DNA of 64,000 bases from Vulcanimicrobiota bacterium (lineage in GTDB: Bacteria; Vulcanimicrobiota; Vulcanimicrobiia; Vulcanimicrobiales; Vulcanimicrobiaceae): assembly GCA_003151115.1 (NCBI GenBank), contig PLWS01000003.1, positions 1,350 to 65,349 on the forward strand. Direction: 5' to 3'. Made by a program: the position numbers and the translations under genes. Shown piece after piece: positions 26,476 through 35,293 of the stretch (positions are counted from its first letter, which is position 1; every line of letters begins with the position of its first letter). The notes under the pieces were generated by a model. That model did no database searches. It had not been told where the DNA came from and was given only the letters and a program-made list of their open reading frames with translations.

Positions 26476-27690
26476 ATGAAGCATGGCACCGTTGCGGGGC
26501 TAGACATAGGCACGACCAAGACGTGCGCTGTTGTCGCCTCCGACGGACCCCAAGGCCTGGAGATTATCGGCTACGGGGAAGCGCCTTCGCTGGGGATGCG
26601 CAAGGGCGTTGTGACCGACCTCGAGGAGACCATCAAGTCGATTGAGGCCGCCACCGAAAAGGCCGAGCGCATGGCCGGCGTCCATATCGGCGACGTGTAC
26701 GTCGCCATCACCGGCGAGCATATCCGCAGCACCAATAACCGCGCCGTGGTGGCCGTGCAGAACGAAGACCGCGAGGTCAGCAGCAACGACGTGCACCGCG
26801 TGGTCGAAGCCAGCAAGATTATCAGTGTCCCGAGCGACCGGCAGATCATCCATGCGCTCCCGCGCTTCTTTACCGTCGACGGACAGGACGGCGTCGAGGA
26901 TCCGATCGGCATGGCCGGCGGACGGCTCGAAGTCGACACGCACATCGTCACCGGCGGAACCTCGTTCATCACCAATGTCTTGAAATGCGTGCACCGCGCG
27001 GGGCTCGAGGCCTCCGGGCTCGTCTTCGAACCGCTGGCCAGTTCGGCGGCAACGCTTCTGCCCGAAGAAAAACAGGTCGGCGTGGTACTGCTCGACATCG
27101 GCGGCGGCACGACCGATATCGCCGTCTACAGCGGGGGCGGCGCGATCTACACCGCGACGATTCCGATCGGCGGCAACATCCTGACCAACGACATCTCGCT
27201 CGGGCTGAAAACCACCGCGGGCGAAGCCGAGCAGATCAAACGCGTCTACGGTTCGGGGTCGCCGGAATTGGAAGAGCAGTTCTTTCCGGTCAAGACGCTC
27301 GACGGACGCAGCACGCGCGAGTCGGCGACCTCGCAGCTGCGCGCGATCGTCGTCCCGCGAGTGATCGAGACGTTCCGCATGTGCAAGAACAAGATCATCG
27401 AGAACGTGCCGCGCGATCTCGTTTTGGGCGAGATCGTGCTGACCGGCGGCGGCGCGCACCTCAAAGGCATCGAGCCGCTGGCGGAAGAGGTCTTCGGCTT
27501 GCCGGTGCGCGTCGGCACGCCCGATGCGATCGGCGGCCTGACCGATGCGATGAAGCAGCCCGAATACGCCACCGCCATCGGATTACTTCTCTTCGGTCCC
27601 AACGGCGGGACCGAAAACCACCGCTATGTAAAACGCAGCCCGTCGATGTTCGGCAAATTCCGCTCGTGGCTGGGCGATCTATGGAACTAA
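26476..27690 (+). CDS. ftsA: cell division protein FtsA
   Basis: 404 aa actin-like ATPase that tethers FtsZ to the membrane. Phosphate-1 GLDIGTTKTCAVV, SHS2/1C subdomain with VYVAITGEHIRSTNNRAVV, phosphate-2 VVLLDIGGGTTDIAVY, adenosine motif VLTGGGAHLKGIEPLA, and a C-terminal amphipathic segment FGKFRSWLGDLWN for membrane attachment. ATG at 26476. Followed by ftsZ after 18 bp. Confidence 0.95.
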   Translation: MKHGTVAGLDIGTTKTCAVVASDGPQGLEIIGYGEAPSLGMRKGVVTDLEETIKSIEAATEKAERMAGVHIGDVYVAITGEHIRSTNNRAVVAVQNEDREVSSNDVHRVVEASKIISVPSDRQIIHALPRFFTVDGQDGVEDPIGMAGGRLEVDTHIVTGGTSFITNVLKCVHRAGLEASGLVFEPLASSAATLLPEEKQVGVVLLDIGGGTTDIAVYSGGGAIYTATIPIGGNILTNDISLGLKTTAGEAEQIKRVYGSGSPELEEQFFPVKTLDGRSTRESATSQLRAIVVPRVIETFRMCKNKIIENVPRDLVLGEIVLTGGGAHLKGIEPLAEEVFGLPVRVGTPDAIGGLTDAMKQPEYATAIGLLLFGPNGGTENHRYVKRSPSMFGKFRSWLGDLWN

Positions 27691-27708
27691 ATAAAGGAGA
27701 CGACTACC

Positions 27709-28782
27709 ATGGCTGAAGCGAAGCGCTACGTACCCGAGCATGCGGCGACGATTAAAGTGGTCGGCGTCGGCGGTGGCGGATGCAACGCGGTCAATCGCAT
27801 GATCGAAGCCGGGCTGACCGGCGTGGAGTTTTATGCCGTCAACTCCGACGTGCAAGCGCTCCGCAATTCATTGACCGAAAACACCGTGCAGATCGGCACG
27901 GGACTGACGCGCGGCTTGGGCGCCGGCGCCAACCCGGTGCTCGCACGTGAAGCGGCCGAAGATTCGCGCGAAGACCTTTCGCTAATTCTCGAAGGCGCGG
28001 ACCTGGTCTTCATTACGTCGGGCATGGGCGGCGGCACCGGGACCGGTGCGACGCCGATCATCGCGGAACTCGCGCACGACGCGGGCGCGCTGACGATTGC
28101 CGTGGTCACCAAGCCGTTCGCGTTCGAAGGGCGCAAGCGCATGCAAGTCGCCGAGAACGGCATCGCCGAGCTCGAGCCCAAAGTCGACACGATGATCACG
28201 ATTCCCAACGAGCGCATTCTGCAAGTGATCGAAAAGCGCACCCCGCTCAACGAAGCCTTTGCGTATGCCGATGACGTGCTGCGACAGGGCATCGCGGGCA
28301 TCTCGGATCTGATCACGCAGCCCGGTCTCATCAATCTGGACTTCGCCGACGTGAAGACGGTGATGACCGATGCCGGCACCGCGATGATGGGCATCGGCGA
28401 AGGCACGGGCGAGCATCGCGCGGCCGACGCGGCGCAAAAGGCGATCGCCTCACCGCTGCTCGAGACGACGATCGAAGGCGCGCGCGGAGTGATCTTCAAC
28501 ATCACCGGCGGCGCCGATATGGCGATGTATGAAGTCAACGAAGCCGCTGAAATGATCAGCCGCGCCGTTGACGGCGATGCGCAGATCATCTTCGGCGCGA
28601 GCATCGATCCGACGATGACGGGTAAAGTGCGCGTCACGGTGCTGGCCGCGGGCTTCGGTTCGCAGCGCGGCTACGGGCGTTCGCAGTCCTCGTTCAACTT
28701 CGCCGACACGCGCTTCGACGCGGTTTCGCCGGTGAACATGGACGATATCGAGGTGCCGGCCTTCCTGCGCTATCGCGGCTAA
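27709..28782 (+). CDS. ftsZ: cell division protein FtsZ
   Basis: 357 aa tubulin homologue forming the division ring. IKVVGVGGGGCNAVNRMIE, the GTP-binding tubulin signature GMGGGTGTGATPIIAEL, T7-loop NLDFADVKTVM, and a conserved C-terminal peptide DIEVPAFLRYRG that binds FtsA and others. The variable linker before it is short. Strong AAAGGAGA 9 nt before the ATG. Second gene after ftsA. Confidence 0.98.
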   Translation: MAEAKRYVPEHAATIKVVGVGGGGCNAVNRMIEAGLTGVEFYAVNSDVQALRNSLTENTVQIGTGLTRGLGAGANPVLAREAAEDSREDLSLILEGADLVFITSGMGGGTGTGATPIIAELAHDAGALTIAVVTKPFAFEGRKRMQVAENGIAELEPKVDTMITIPNERILQVIEKRTPLNEAFAYADDVLRQGIAGISDLITQPGLINLDFADVKTVMTDAGTAMMGIGEGTGEHRAADAAQKAIASPLLETTIEGARGVIFNITGGADMAMYEVNEAAEMISRAVDGDAQIIFGASIDPTMTGKVRVTVLAAGFGSQRGYGRSQSSFNFADTRFDAVSPVNMDDIEVPAFLRYRG

Positions 28783-28791
28783 CGGTCCCGA

Positions 28792-29208
28792 ATGGGTGAC
28801 GCTATGCAACGTCTATTTAGTCATGTCGATCTGCGGGTCAAAGACGTTGCGCCGTCGACCGAATTTTACGACGTGCTCTTAGCCGAGTTCGGCTTCGTGC
28901 GCGTCAAGGGACTATTTCCCGACGACGAGCCGACGTGGCGGCGCGAACGCTGGAAGGCCAACGACGAGTTCATCGGCCTCACCGTCGATCCGAAGTTCAT
29001 CCCGAATGCAAACCGGATCGCTTTTCACGCCACATCGCGCGAGCAAGTCGACCGGGCTACAGCAGCCTTGTGGAAGGCGGGCGCGCGCGATATCGATGGG
29101 CCGCAAGACTATAGCGGTTACTACGCAACGTTTTGCGAGGATCTCGCCGGCAACAAACTCGAGGTGTGTTTTCTGACGCACCACCGTTTCGTCGAAGGGC
29201 AGCCGTGA
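28792..29208 (+). CDS. VOC (glyoxalase/dioxygenase) superfamily protein
   Basis: 138 aa. LFSHVDLRVKDVAPSTEFYD at the N-terminus (metal-binding His) and ATFCEDLAGNKLEVCFLTHH at the C-terminus (metal-binding Glu). Resembles predicted ring-cleaving dioxygenases or glyoxalases; substrate unknown. Ten bp downstream of ftsZ, so probably co-transcribed without a functional link. Confidence 0.85.
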   Translation: MGDAMQRLFSHVDLRVKDVAPSTEFYDVLLAEFGFVRVKGLFPDDEPTWRRERWKANDEFIGLTVDPKFIPNANRIAFHATSREQVDRATAALWKAGARDIDGPQDYSGYYATFCEDLAGNKLEVCFLTHHRFVEGQP

Positions 29209-29269
29209 GCGATCCCAAGACGAACTTGGGGCAGATCTTCGCGGTTCGACCGAAAGCAAAACAGTGCGC

Positions 29270-29884
29270 CTAGGGAGCCTGCAGTAGCGCAAACTGGTGA
29301 ACGGCGCCGAGTACCGCGCAGAGCCATGCAGTGCCCAGGAGCGTGCCGCCGGCGATGTCGGTGAGGTAATGCGCGCCTAACGCGAGCCGAGACCAGTCTA
29401 CGGCGACGGCCCAGGCGAGGAGTAACCCGACGAGGGCATATTTCAGATCGGGGGCCAGCGCGCTGAACGCGATCACGTACGCCCAGCCGCAGAAGTAGAC
29501 CATCGCCGTCACGGCGTGTCCGCTCGGATATGATTTGCCGAGATCCAGCCCGACAATCCAATACTCCGGCCGTACGCGCCGGTAATGCGCTTTAAAGAGC
29601 TCGGACAGCGCTTGTGTGATCATCTGCGAGAGGACGAGCAACGCCGGGATGACGAGTCCGCGATGCGTATGCATGTAGATGTACGTCGCGATGACGGAGC
29701 AAACGGTAATGAAAACCCAGCGGCCGGAGAAGGTGAAGAAGCGGGCCAACGGCGTGGCGTCAGCGTGAAAGAGCGCCTCCGAATCCACGCGCAGAGCGGG
29801 CTTGCGCGTCACAAACTCGCCGAGCGCAACGAATGCGACGAACAGGGCCGCGGCCGCGATGTAATATTCGGCGGATCGGGTCAA
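29270..29884 (-). CDS. PAP2-family membrane phosphatase
   Basis: 204 aa with about five membrane helices. The three acid-phosphatase motifs are intact: KAHYRRVRP, SYPSGHAVT and SRLALGAHYLTD. Dephosphorylates lipid phosphates such as phosphatidic acid or undecaprenyl diphosphate. The TTG start overlaps the stop of the upstream lipid-kinase gene (TTGA), so the opposing kinase and phosphatase are made together. Confidence 0.93.
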   Translation of the reverse strand: MTRSAEYYIAAAALFVAFVALGEFVTRKPALRVDSEALFHADATPLARFFTFSGRWVFITVCSVIATYIYMHTHRGLVIPALLVLSQMITQALSELFKAHYRRVRPEYWIVGLDLGKSYPSGHAVTAMVYFCGWAYVIAFSALAPDLKYALVGLLLAWAVAVDWSRLALGAHYLTDIAGGTLLGTAWLCAVLGAVHQFALLQAP

Positions 29885-30747
29885 GGCACGAGAACGCGCA
29901 GCGCCTTGGTCTCGACTTTGAATTTGGCGGGCGTTTTCCCCAGCGCGTGGCCATCGATATCGAGCTGCTGTTTGGGTTCGGTCTTAATCTGAATCTTGCG
30001 GGCGGAGAAATAGTGCGCGCCCTCGAGTTTCACCTGATCGCCGCGCAGCAATGCGGTACTGGTTTTCAGCGCGTCGGCCCTTGAGACGCCCTCTACGGCA
30101 AAGAAGGCGAGCTGCCCGCTGTGCACGCCGGCATCGGGCGTGAGTGGCTGCCATCCGAAGTAGCGTCCGTTTGCAACGATCGCTTGGTAGGTTTCGATGT
30201 CGAGTACGCCGCTTTCCCAGGAAACATGCAGCTTGAAAGGCTTGCTTCTCAGAAGACTGCGCATGAAAGATACGCCGTACGCAACCGGGCCCACGATGCG
30301 CTTCAGCGGACGGCTGGTCTCTTCGGCCGCGCCCGCTAACAATCCGACGGTCGCGAAGTTCGCGAAATACGTGCCGTTGAGCACGCCCACATCTATGCGT
30401 TCTTCGCTCCCTGCAGCGATCGCTTCGAGCGCGCTTTCGAAGTCCTTGATCCCGATGCTGAGCGCAAAGCTGTTACCGGTGCCCGCCGGCACGACCGCGA
30501 GCGTGGATTTGGTGTGCGCGATCTCGGAGACCGCCGCGGTTTGGGAGCCGTCGCCGCCGACCACGACGATCGTTTCGGCTTGCGCCTTCACGGCGCTGCG
30601 GACCGCGCGAATGAGATCTTTTCGCTTCTGTGCGGTGTGAGCCGCGACGACCCCGATGCCGCGCTTAGGCAGCTCGTCGTGGAGGCGCTGGTAAAAGGCC
30701 AGGCCATTACGAGATTCGAGCCGACAGATAATCGTAACTTCACGCAT
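29881..30747 (-). CDS. diacylglycerol/sphingosine kinase-family lipid kinase
   Basis: 288 aa. DAGK catalytic domain with VVVGGDGSQTAAV (nucleotide-binding GGDGS), LAVVPAGTGNSFALSIGI and the C-terminal beta-sandwich ending in QQLDIDGHALGKTPAKF. Phosphorylates a lipid hydroxyl with ATP. Coupled to the PAP2 phosphatase, suggesting a phospho-lipid cycle at the inner membrane. Confidence 0.93.
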   Translation of the reverse strand: MREVTIICRLESRNGLAFYQRLHDELPKRGIGVVAAHTAQKRKDLIRAVRSAVKAQAETIVVVGGDGSQTAAVSEIAHTKSTLAVVPAGTGNSFALSIGIKDFESALEAIAAGSEERIDVGVLNGTYFANFATVGLLAGAAEETSRPLKRIVGPVAYGVSFMRSLLRSKPFKLHVSWESGVLDIETYQAIVANGRYFGWQPLTPDAGVHSGQLAFFAVEGVSRADALKTSTALLRGDQVKLEGAHYFSARKIQIKTEPKQQLDIDGHALGKTPAKFKVETKALRVLVP

Positions 30748-31014
30748 TATGGATAACTACATACCACAAAAACACACCGAGACCGAAATGTCGAGACATG
30801 GCGGATATTTTCGCAGTCATGAACGGGAGGCTTGCACCCGGCGAGTATTCGATGACCGCAGTTCTGGACGTGGGGAACACCAGGCAATTCGGATGGCCAA
30901 ACTACGCAAATGGCGTGACCCCATTGATGATTTATCGACGCCTTAGGGCAAGGCCGGCAGCAGGCTTGGTGCGCGTAGGCGGACGTGCTGCTAACTAGTT
31001 GTGCGCGTGACGAG
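30748..31014. other. no confident gene
   Basis: Less GC-rich stretch upstream of the lipid kinase. A frame at 30798-30998 (66 aa) starts with ATG and has no visible family or good ribosome-binding site; I do not call it. It may hold the kinase promoter. Confidence 0.4.
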
Positions 31015-31455
31015 TTATTCGGTAGAAGGTGCCTCCAAGGCTTCTTGCAGGCTCGCGGCGCCGGGCGGATTACCGGCGTCCTGCAGAGCGGGGGCTGGCT
31101 CCGGGGACGATTGCCATTCGCTAATGCGTACGACTACAGCGCAGGCCTTCTCCTCTCCGAAAATCGTTCTCTTTCTGTTCCAGTAGTAAAAATAGTCTTT
31201 TTTTCCGTCCGGCGCCTCTCTAACAAACTTACTTCCAGGGCCAGTATAGAGAATGATTCTATCGCCGGCGAGAACCTTCTGCGGTTCAAACCAATAAGCG
31301 TTCGATGAAATGTTGTAAAAAGTGCTCGGGCGAACAAAATACGTTCCCAATACCAAGCAGGACACGAGATCGCCGTCTGTCTCGACTGCGAGATGCACGC
31401 GTTCCTTGTGCGGTACTCCGCGATCGGCAATCTGAACTATTTTCAAGATCATCAT
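31015..31455 (-). CDS. hypothetical protein
   Basis: 146 aa, no signal peptide or membrane helix. Starts MMILKIVQIADRGVPHKERV; aromatic-rich middle (KDYFYYWNRKRTIFGEEKA) and an acidic, Pro/Ala-rich tail. The ATG overlaps the upstream stop (ATGA), so it is coupled to the membrane protein before it. No family recognised; the composition differs from the flanking housekeeping genes. Confidence 0.7.
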   Translation of the reverse strand: MMILKIVQIADRGVPHKERVHLAVETDGDLVSCLVLGTYFVRPSTFYNISSNAYWFEPQKVLAGDRIILYTGPGSKFVREAPDGKKDYFYYWNRKRTIFGEEKACAVVVRISEWQSSPEPAPALQDAGNPPGAASLQEALEAPSTE

Positions 31456-31919
31456 TTAAGTATTATGCGCACCGCAATCGACGTGATGAAAAGTACAATT
31501 CCAATCCCCAGAAGAATCGGCCCCAAGGGCTTATAGGCCCACATCGAAGGCGTCATGCCGACGATGACCCCGCCGGCGGCCAAGCCTACTCCGTACAGCA
31601 CCTCTAGCGCGTTTTGAGTCTTGAGTCTGCTTTGAAGAACCGCAGCAGATTTGTCCGCAGCGTGAAATCGATCAACGTAGGCCCGGTTTTCCAGCGCCTG
31701 AGCTTCGGCACGATCCAAGTTGGCGAGAAGCATTTTTTGCGCGCCGGATTGCTTTAACTCGTCGTCGTCTAACTGGCGCTGAACATTCAAGTATGCGGGT
31801 TCCCACGTGCCCGTCGGCACGCCACCGGTCTTTGTTTTCTCCGCGAGGGCAGCCTCAAGGGTATCCGCCCCTTGGATTTGCGCGTTTTCGGGGCTTTGGT
31901 CTTGTGGGGCTATAGACAT
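31452..31919 (-). CDS. membrane protein with coiled-coil, hypothetical
   Basis: 155 aa. Polar, probably helical N-terminal half (residues about 40-105, Gln/Ala/Asp-rich) and two C-terminal membrane helices (VLYGVGLAAGGVIVG and PILLGIGIVLFITSIAV). Possibly a small membrane anchor for its coupled partner. Divergent from the DUF2442-like gene. No family recognised. Confidence 0.7.
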   Translation of the reverse strand: MSIAPQDQSPENAQIQGADTLEAALAEKTKTGGVPTGTWEPAYLNVQRQLDDDELKQSGAQKMLLANLDRAEAQALENRAYVDRFHAADKSAAVLQSRLKTQNALEVLYGVGLAAGGVIVGMTPSMWAYKPLGPILLGIGIVLFITSIAVRIILK

Positions 31920-32085
31920 CCTGGCATTGGCTCTTGTACCTCGTCAACGGGTAGTACCTGCACGGGAGGCACCGCGGCGGCAGCGACCGAGTTTTGGCCC
32001 TTGCAAAAACCCAGCATGTTCGGTAAGGTTAGAAAAGCAGACAACGAAGGGCGAATTGAAAGACAGAGGCAGGCAATTTGGCAGC

Positions 32086-32502
32086 ATGCCGACTGTAAGA
32101 ATTACCGGGCTAGGGAACAAAAATCTGGAGCGTGCGCGCGTCGAGGGTGAGCGCGAAATAGCACGTAGCCCTATAGCGCTATTGTATTCGCCAAGCGCTG
32201 ATACCCTGAAAATAAAAATGCCGACCGGCACTACGGTGATAATTCCGCGACGCTGGATGGAAGAGTTCCGCGGCCTCTCCAAGACGGACATGAAAAAGGT
32301 CCGGCTTAATAACGTTCGCGATGCGATCGAGATCGATCATCTGGATATTCAGATCTCAGCGATGGGACTTCTGCGCGATGCCGTGTTCGGTGACGATCCT
32401 TATGCGCGGGCGGGGCGCGTCTCGTCGCCAGCTAAAGCGCGGGCGGCGCGGCGTAATGGGGCTAGGGGCGGCAGGCCTAAGAAGAAGCGCGTGTCGCGCT
32501 AG
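32086..32502 (+). CDS. DUF2442-like protein with basic tail
   Basis: 138 aa. The segment TTVIIPRRWMEEFRGLSKTD to IEIDHLDIQISAMGLLRDAV resembles the DUF2442 family (small proteins, often in mobile or toxin-antitoxin-like settings). The C-terminal 30 residues are Arg/Lys/Ala-rich (ARRNGARGGRPKKKRVSR), likely nucleic-acid binding. ATG at 32086; the frame is open upstream to 31807 but that part looks non-coding. Confidence 0.68.
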   Translation: MPTVRITGLGNKNLERARVEGEREIARSPIALLYSPSADTLKIKMPTGTTVIIPRRWMEEFRGLSKTDMKKVRLNNVRDAIEIDHLDIQISAMGLLRDAVFGDDPYARAGRVSSPAKARAARRNGARGGRPKKKRVSR

Positions 32503-32538
32503 ACGGGTAAGTCGCGGCGCAGCCGCTAAAACAGCCGT

Positions 32539-33702
32539 ATGTTCCGGTATTTAACGGCGGGCGAATCGCACGGGCCCGCGCTCATCGGCGTCCTGGATGG
32601 GCTGCCTGCAAAATTGCGCATCGACGTCGAGCAGATCGACGCGGTCCTTGCTCGGCGCCAAGGTGGTTACGGGCGCGGCAAGCGGATGAAGATCGAACTC
32701 GATCAAGTCGAGTTTCTGGCCGGCTTGCGCGGATCGTATACGCTGGGCTCGCCGATCGCAGTAATGATCCGAAACCGTGACTATAAAAACAATCGCGATA
32801 TGATGGATCCGGTGACGGGTCACGGCCAGCCGCTTACAAACCCGCGCCCCGGGCACGCTGACTACGCGGGCGCTTTGAAATACCGGCAGCGCGATCTTCG
32901 CAACGTCTTGGAACGTGCGAGCGCGCGTGAAACGGCGATGCGGGTTTGCCTTGGCGAGATCTGCGCGCAGTTTTTGCAAGCGCTCGGAATCACCACGCGC
33001 TCATACGTGCACCGTATCGGTCCGGTCGAAGCCGGCGAGATCGACGAATTCTCCCAAGAAGACGTCGAGAAGAGCGATGTGCGCTGCCCAGACCCGATGG
33101 CCGAGCGCGCCATGATTGAGGAGATCGATAAAGCCAAAGCCGCCGGCGACACGCTCGGCGGGCAATACGTTGTCCGGGTCGATGGTATGCCGGTTGGGAT
33201 CGGCAGCAACCGCCAACCCTACACGCGACTCGATGGTGTGCTAGCCGGCGCCCTGATGGGCATGCAGACGGTGAAGGCGGTCGAAGTTGGGTTAGGCGCC
33301 GACGTGGCCTCGCGTCCCGGCTCAGCTGCACACGATCCGTTTGCTTTAAATGAAGATCAGGTCGTTCGCACCAGCAATCGCGCGGGCGGCATCGAGGGCG
33401 GCATGAGCAACGGCCAGCCGATCGTACTGCGCGTCAGCGTCAAGCCGATACCGACGCTCGTGCGCGCGCTACCTTCGGTAAATCTGCAAGAGATGACCAC
33501 GGCGCCGGCGACGGTCGTGCGCAGCGACGTCTGCGTGGTGCCGGCCGCGGCGATCGTCGGCGAAGCGATGGTGAGGCTGGCGCTGGTTCAGCCGGTGCTC
33601 GAGAAATTCGGCGGCGATTCGATCGAAGAAACGCTCGAGAATCTGGTGCGCAGCAAAGCTGCTGCCGAAGTGCTCTTCGATCGCTCCACCACCGAGGCGT
33701 GA
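32539..33702 (+). CDS. aroC: chorismate synthase
   Basis: 387 aa. Converts EPSP to chorismate with reduced FMN, the last shikimate-pathway step. FRYLTAGESHGPALIGVLDG at the start, GGYGRGKRM, RPGHADYAGALKY, RASARETAMR, and RTSNRAGGIEGGMSNGQPI are family signatures. No clear Shine-Dalgarno; TAAAAC lies 6 nt before the ATG. First gene of aroC-aroK-aroB-priA; overlaps aroK by 4 bp. Confidence 0.97.
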   Translation: MFRYLTAGESHGPALIGVLDGLPAKLRIDVEQIDAVLARRQGGYGRGKRMKIELDQVEFLAGLRGSYTLGSPIAVMIRNRDYKNNRDMMDPVTGHGQPLTNPRPGHADYAGALKYRQRDLRNVLERASARETAMRVCLGEICAQFLQALGITTRSYVHRIGPVEAGEIDEFSQEDVEKSDVRCPDPMAERAMIEEIDKAKAAGDTLGGQYVVRVDGMPVGIGSNRQPYTRLDGVLAGALMGMQTVKAVEVGLGADVASRPGSAAHDPFALNEDQVVRTSNRAGGIEGGMSNGQPIVLRVSVKPIPTLVRALPSVNLQEMTTAPATVVRSDVCVVPAAAIVGEAMVRLALVQPVLEKFGGDSIEETLENLVRSKAAAEVLFDRSTTEA

Positions 33703-34217
33703 GGCGGCACATTGCGCTCAACGGCTTCATGGGCGCGGGCAAGACGACGGTCGGCAAGAGACTCGCAAATCGTCTGGGCGTACAGTTTTTTGATCTCGAC
33801 GCGCTGATCGTGCAAGAGCACGGTCCCATCGAGGTCATCTTCGAGCGTCACGGCAAGGCCGCGTTCCGGAACTTCGAGCTCGAGGCGTTGTCAAAGACCG
33901 TCGAAAACGCGCAGCCCGGCGTGATCGCGCTGGGCGGCGGCGCCGTCACCTATCCGCCGACGCTCGAAGTCGTTAAAGCAAAAACATTTAGTATCTGGCT
34001 CTACCTTTCAATCGAAGACACGATCAAGCGCGTGAGAAGTGCGAAGCGCGTGCGTCCGCTTCTCGGCCCCAATCCGAAGAATTCAAAGATCATTGGCTTG
34101 TACACGGGGCGGCTTTCGGTCTACCGGCAATCCGATCTCATCGTCGAGGCGGCCGGAAAAACGACTTCCAAGCTCGTCACCGCCATCGTCGAGCACCTTC
34201 CGAAAGAGCTGTTATGA
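33699..34217 (+). CDS. aroK: shikimate kinase
   Basis: 172 aa. P-loop LNGFMGAGKTTVGKRLA, shikimate-binding FFDLDALI and ALGGGAVTYP, LID region RPLLG. ATP-dependent phosphorylation of shikimate. GTG start overlapping aroC stop; overlaps aroB by 4 bp. Confidence 0.96.
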   Translation: MRRHIALNGFMGAGKTTVGKRLANRLGVQFFDLDALIVQEHGPIEVIFERHGKAAFRNFELEALSKTVENAQPGVIALGGGAVTYPPTLEVVKAKTFSIWLYLSIEDTIKRVRSAKRVRPLLGPNPKNSKIIGLYTGRLSVYRQSDLIVEAAGKTTSKLVTAIVEHLPKELL

Positions 34218-35293
34218 GCGCGCTCGGCTCCGAAAATCACGATCTCGGTTATCCGATCGTCGTCGCGCCGTCGGTTCGCGCAGGATTAAGGGAGTTTTTT
34301 GCCCGGGACGGCGGACGGTTCGTCGTCCTTTGCGATGCGAACGTCACATCGTATGGCCGGCATCTGACCAACGGAGTGCGCGACCGTTTGGCGTTCATCC
34401 CGGTGAAGCTAGGAGAACGCTGCAAGCGCCTCTCTACCGTGGAAGACGTGCTGCGCGCCTTAATCCACGCCGGTGCGGATCGCAAAACGCTCGTTCTGGG
34501 CATCGGGGGCGGCGTCGCCTCGGACCTTTTCGGTTTCGCGGCTTCAATCTATATGCGCGGTGTGGCGTACGCGCATGTCGCCACGTCGCTGGTGGCGATG
34601 GTCGATGCGGCGATCGGCGGCAAGACCGGCGTCGATCTGCCGGAGGGGAAAAACCTCGCCGGGACGTTCTCCAATCCGGTTGCGGTGTTCGCGCACATCG
34701 ACGCGCTCGCAACGCTGCCCTACCGCAATCTGCGCGAAGGTTTGGCGGAGATGGTGAAGCATGCCGTCATCGAAGGTGGCGAGCTCTTCGAAAGTCTCGA
34801 GACCTTGGCGCCGCACGCATTTTGGCGTTGGCCGTGGGAAAACGTCGTCGCCGATTCGCTCAAAGTGAAGACGATGATCGTCGCCGACGACCGGCTGGAA
34901 AAAGGCGAGCGCGAGCTGCTCAATCTCGGCCATACGTTCGGTCACGCGATCGAGCGCGCGTCGGGCTATCGCGTCTCGCATGGCGCCGGCGTCTCGATCG
35001 GGCTGCGCGCCGCCGGACTGCTCGCGCTGCGCACCGGGCGCTTTTCGCGCGACGAGCACCTGCGGTTGCTCACTCTGCTTACGCTGCTCAAACTGCCGGT
35101 CGTGACCCGGCGTTCGCAAGCGGGCATTTTCTCGGCGATGCAAGCCGATAAGAAGAAGCGGGACGGGCGCTTGCGATTCGTGCTGCCGCGCGCCATCGGG
35201 GACGTGGAGTACGGCGTCGAAGCCTCTGATGCAGCCGTGAAAGCCGTCCTCAAACGCATCGCTCAGTTGCCGGGAGGCGCCGAATTCCGCTAG
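34214..35293 (+). CDS. aroB: 3-dehydroquinate synthase
   Basis: 359 aa. NAD-dependent cyclisation of DAHP to dehydroquinate. LGIGGGVASDLFGFAASIYM, ATSLVAMVDAAIGGKTGVDL, GLAEMVKHAVI and LGHTFGHAIE (zinc His residues) are present. ATG overlapping aroK stop. Its 3' end is overlapped by the likely start of priA. Confidence 0.96.
   Translation: MSALGSENHDLGYPIVVAPSVRAGLREFFARDGGRFVVLCDANVTSYGRHLTNGVRDRLAFIPVKLGERCKRLSTVEDVLRALIHAGADRKTLVLGIGGGVASDLFGFAASIYMRGVAYAHVATSLVAMVDAAIGGKTGVDLPEGKNLAGTFSNPVAVFAHIDALATLPYRNLREGLAEMVKHAVIEGGELFESLETLAPHAFWRWPWENVVADSLKVKTMIVADDRLEKGERELLNLGHTFGHAIERASGYRVSHGAGVSIGLRAAGLLALRTGRFSRDEHLRLLTLLTLLKLPVVTRRSQAGIFSAMQADKKKRDGRLRFVLPRAIGDVEYGVEASDAAVKAVLKRIAQLPGGAEFR

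Noticed and set aside
29212-29232. Terminator between the VOC and PAP2 genes
   Set aside because: CCCAAG/CTTGGG hairpin is short and has no T-run.
30798-30998. 66-aa frame upstream of the lipid kinase
   Set aside because: No good ribosome-binding site, no family; left as unassigned.
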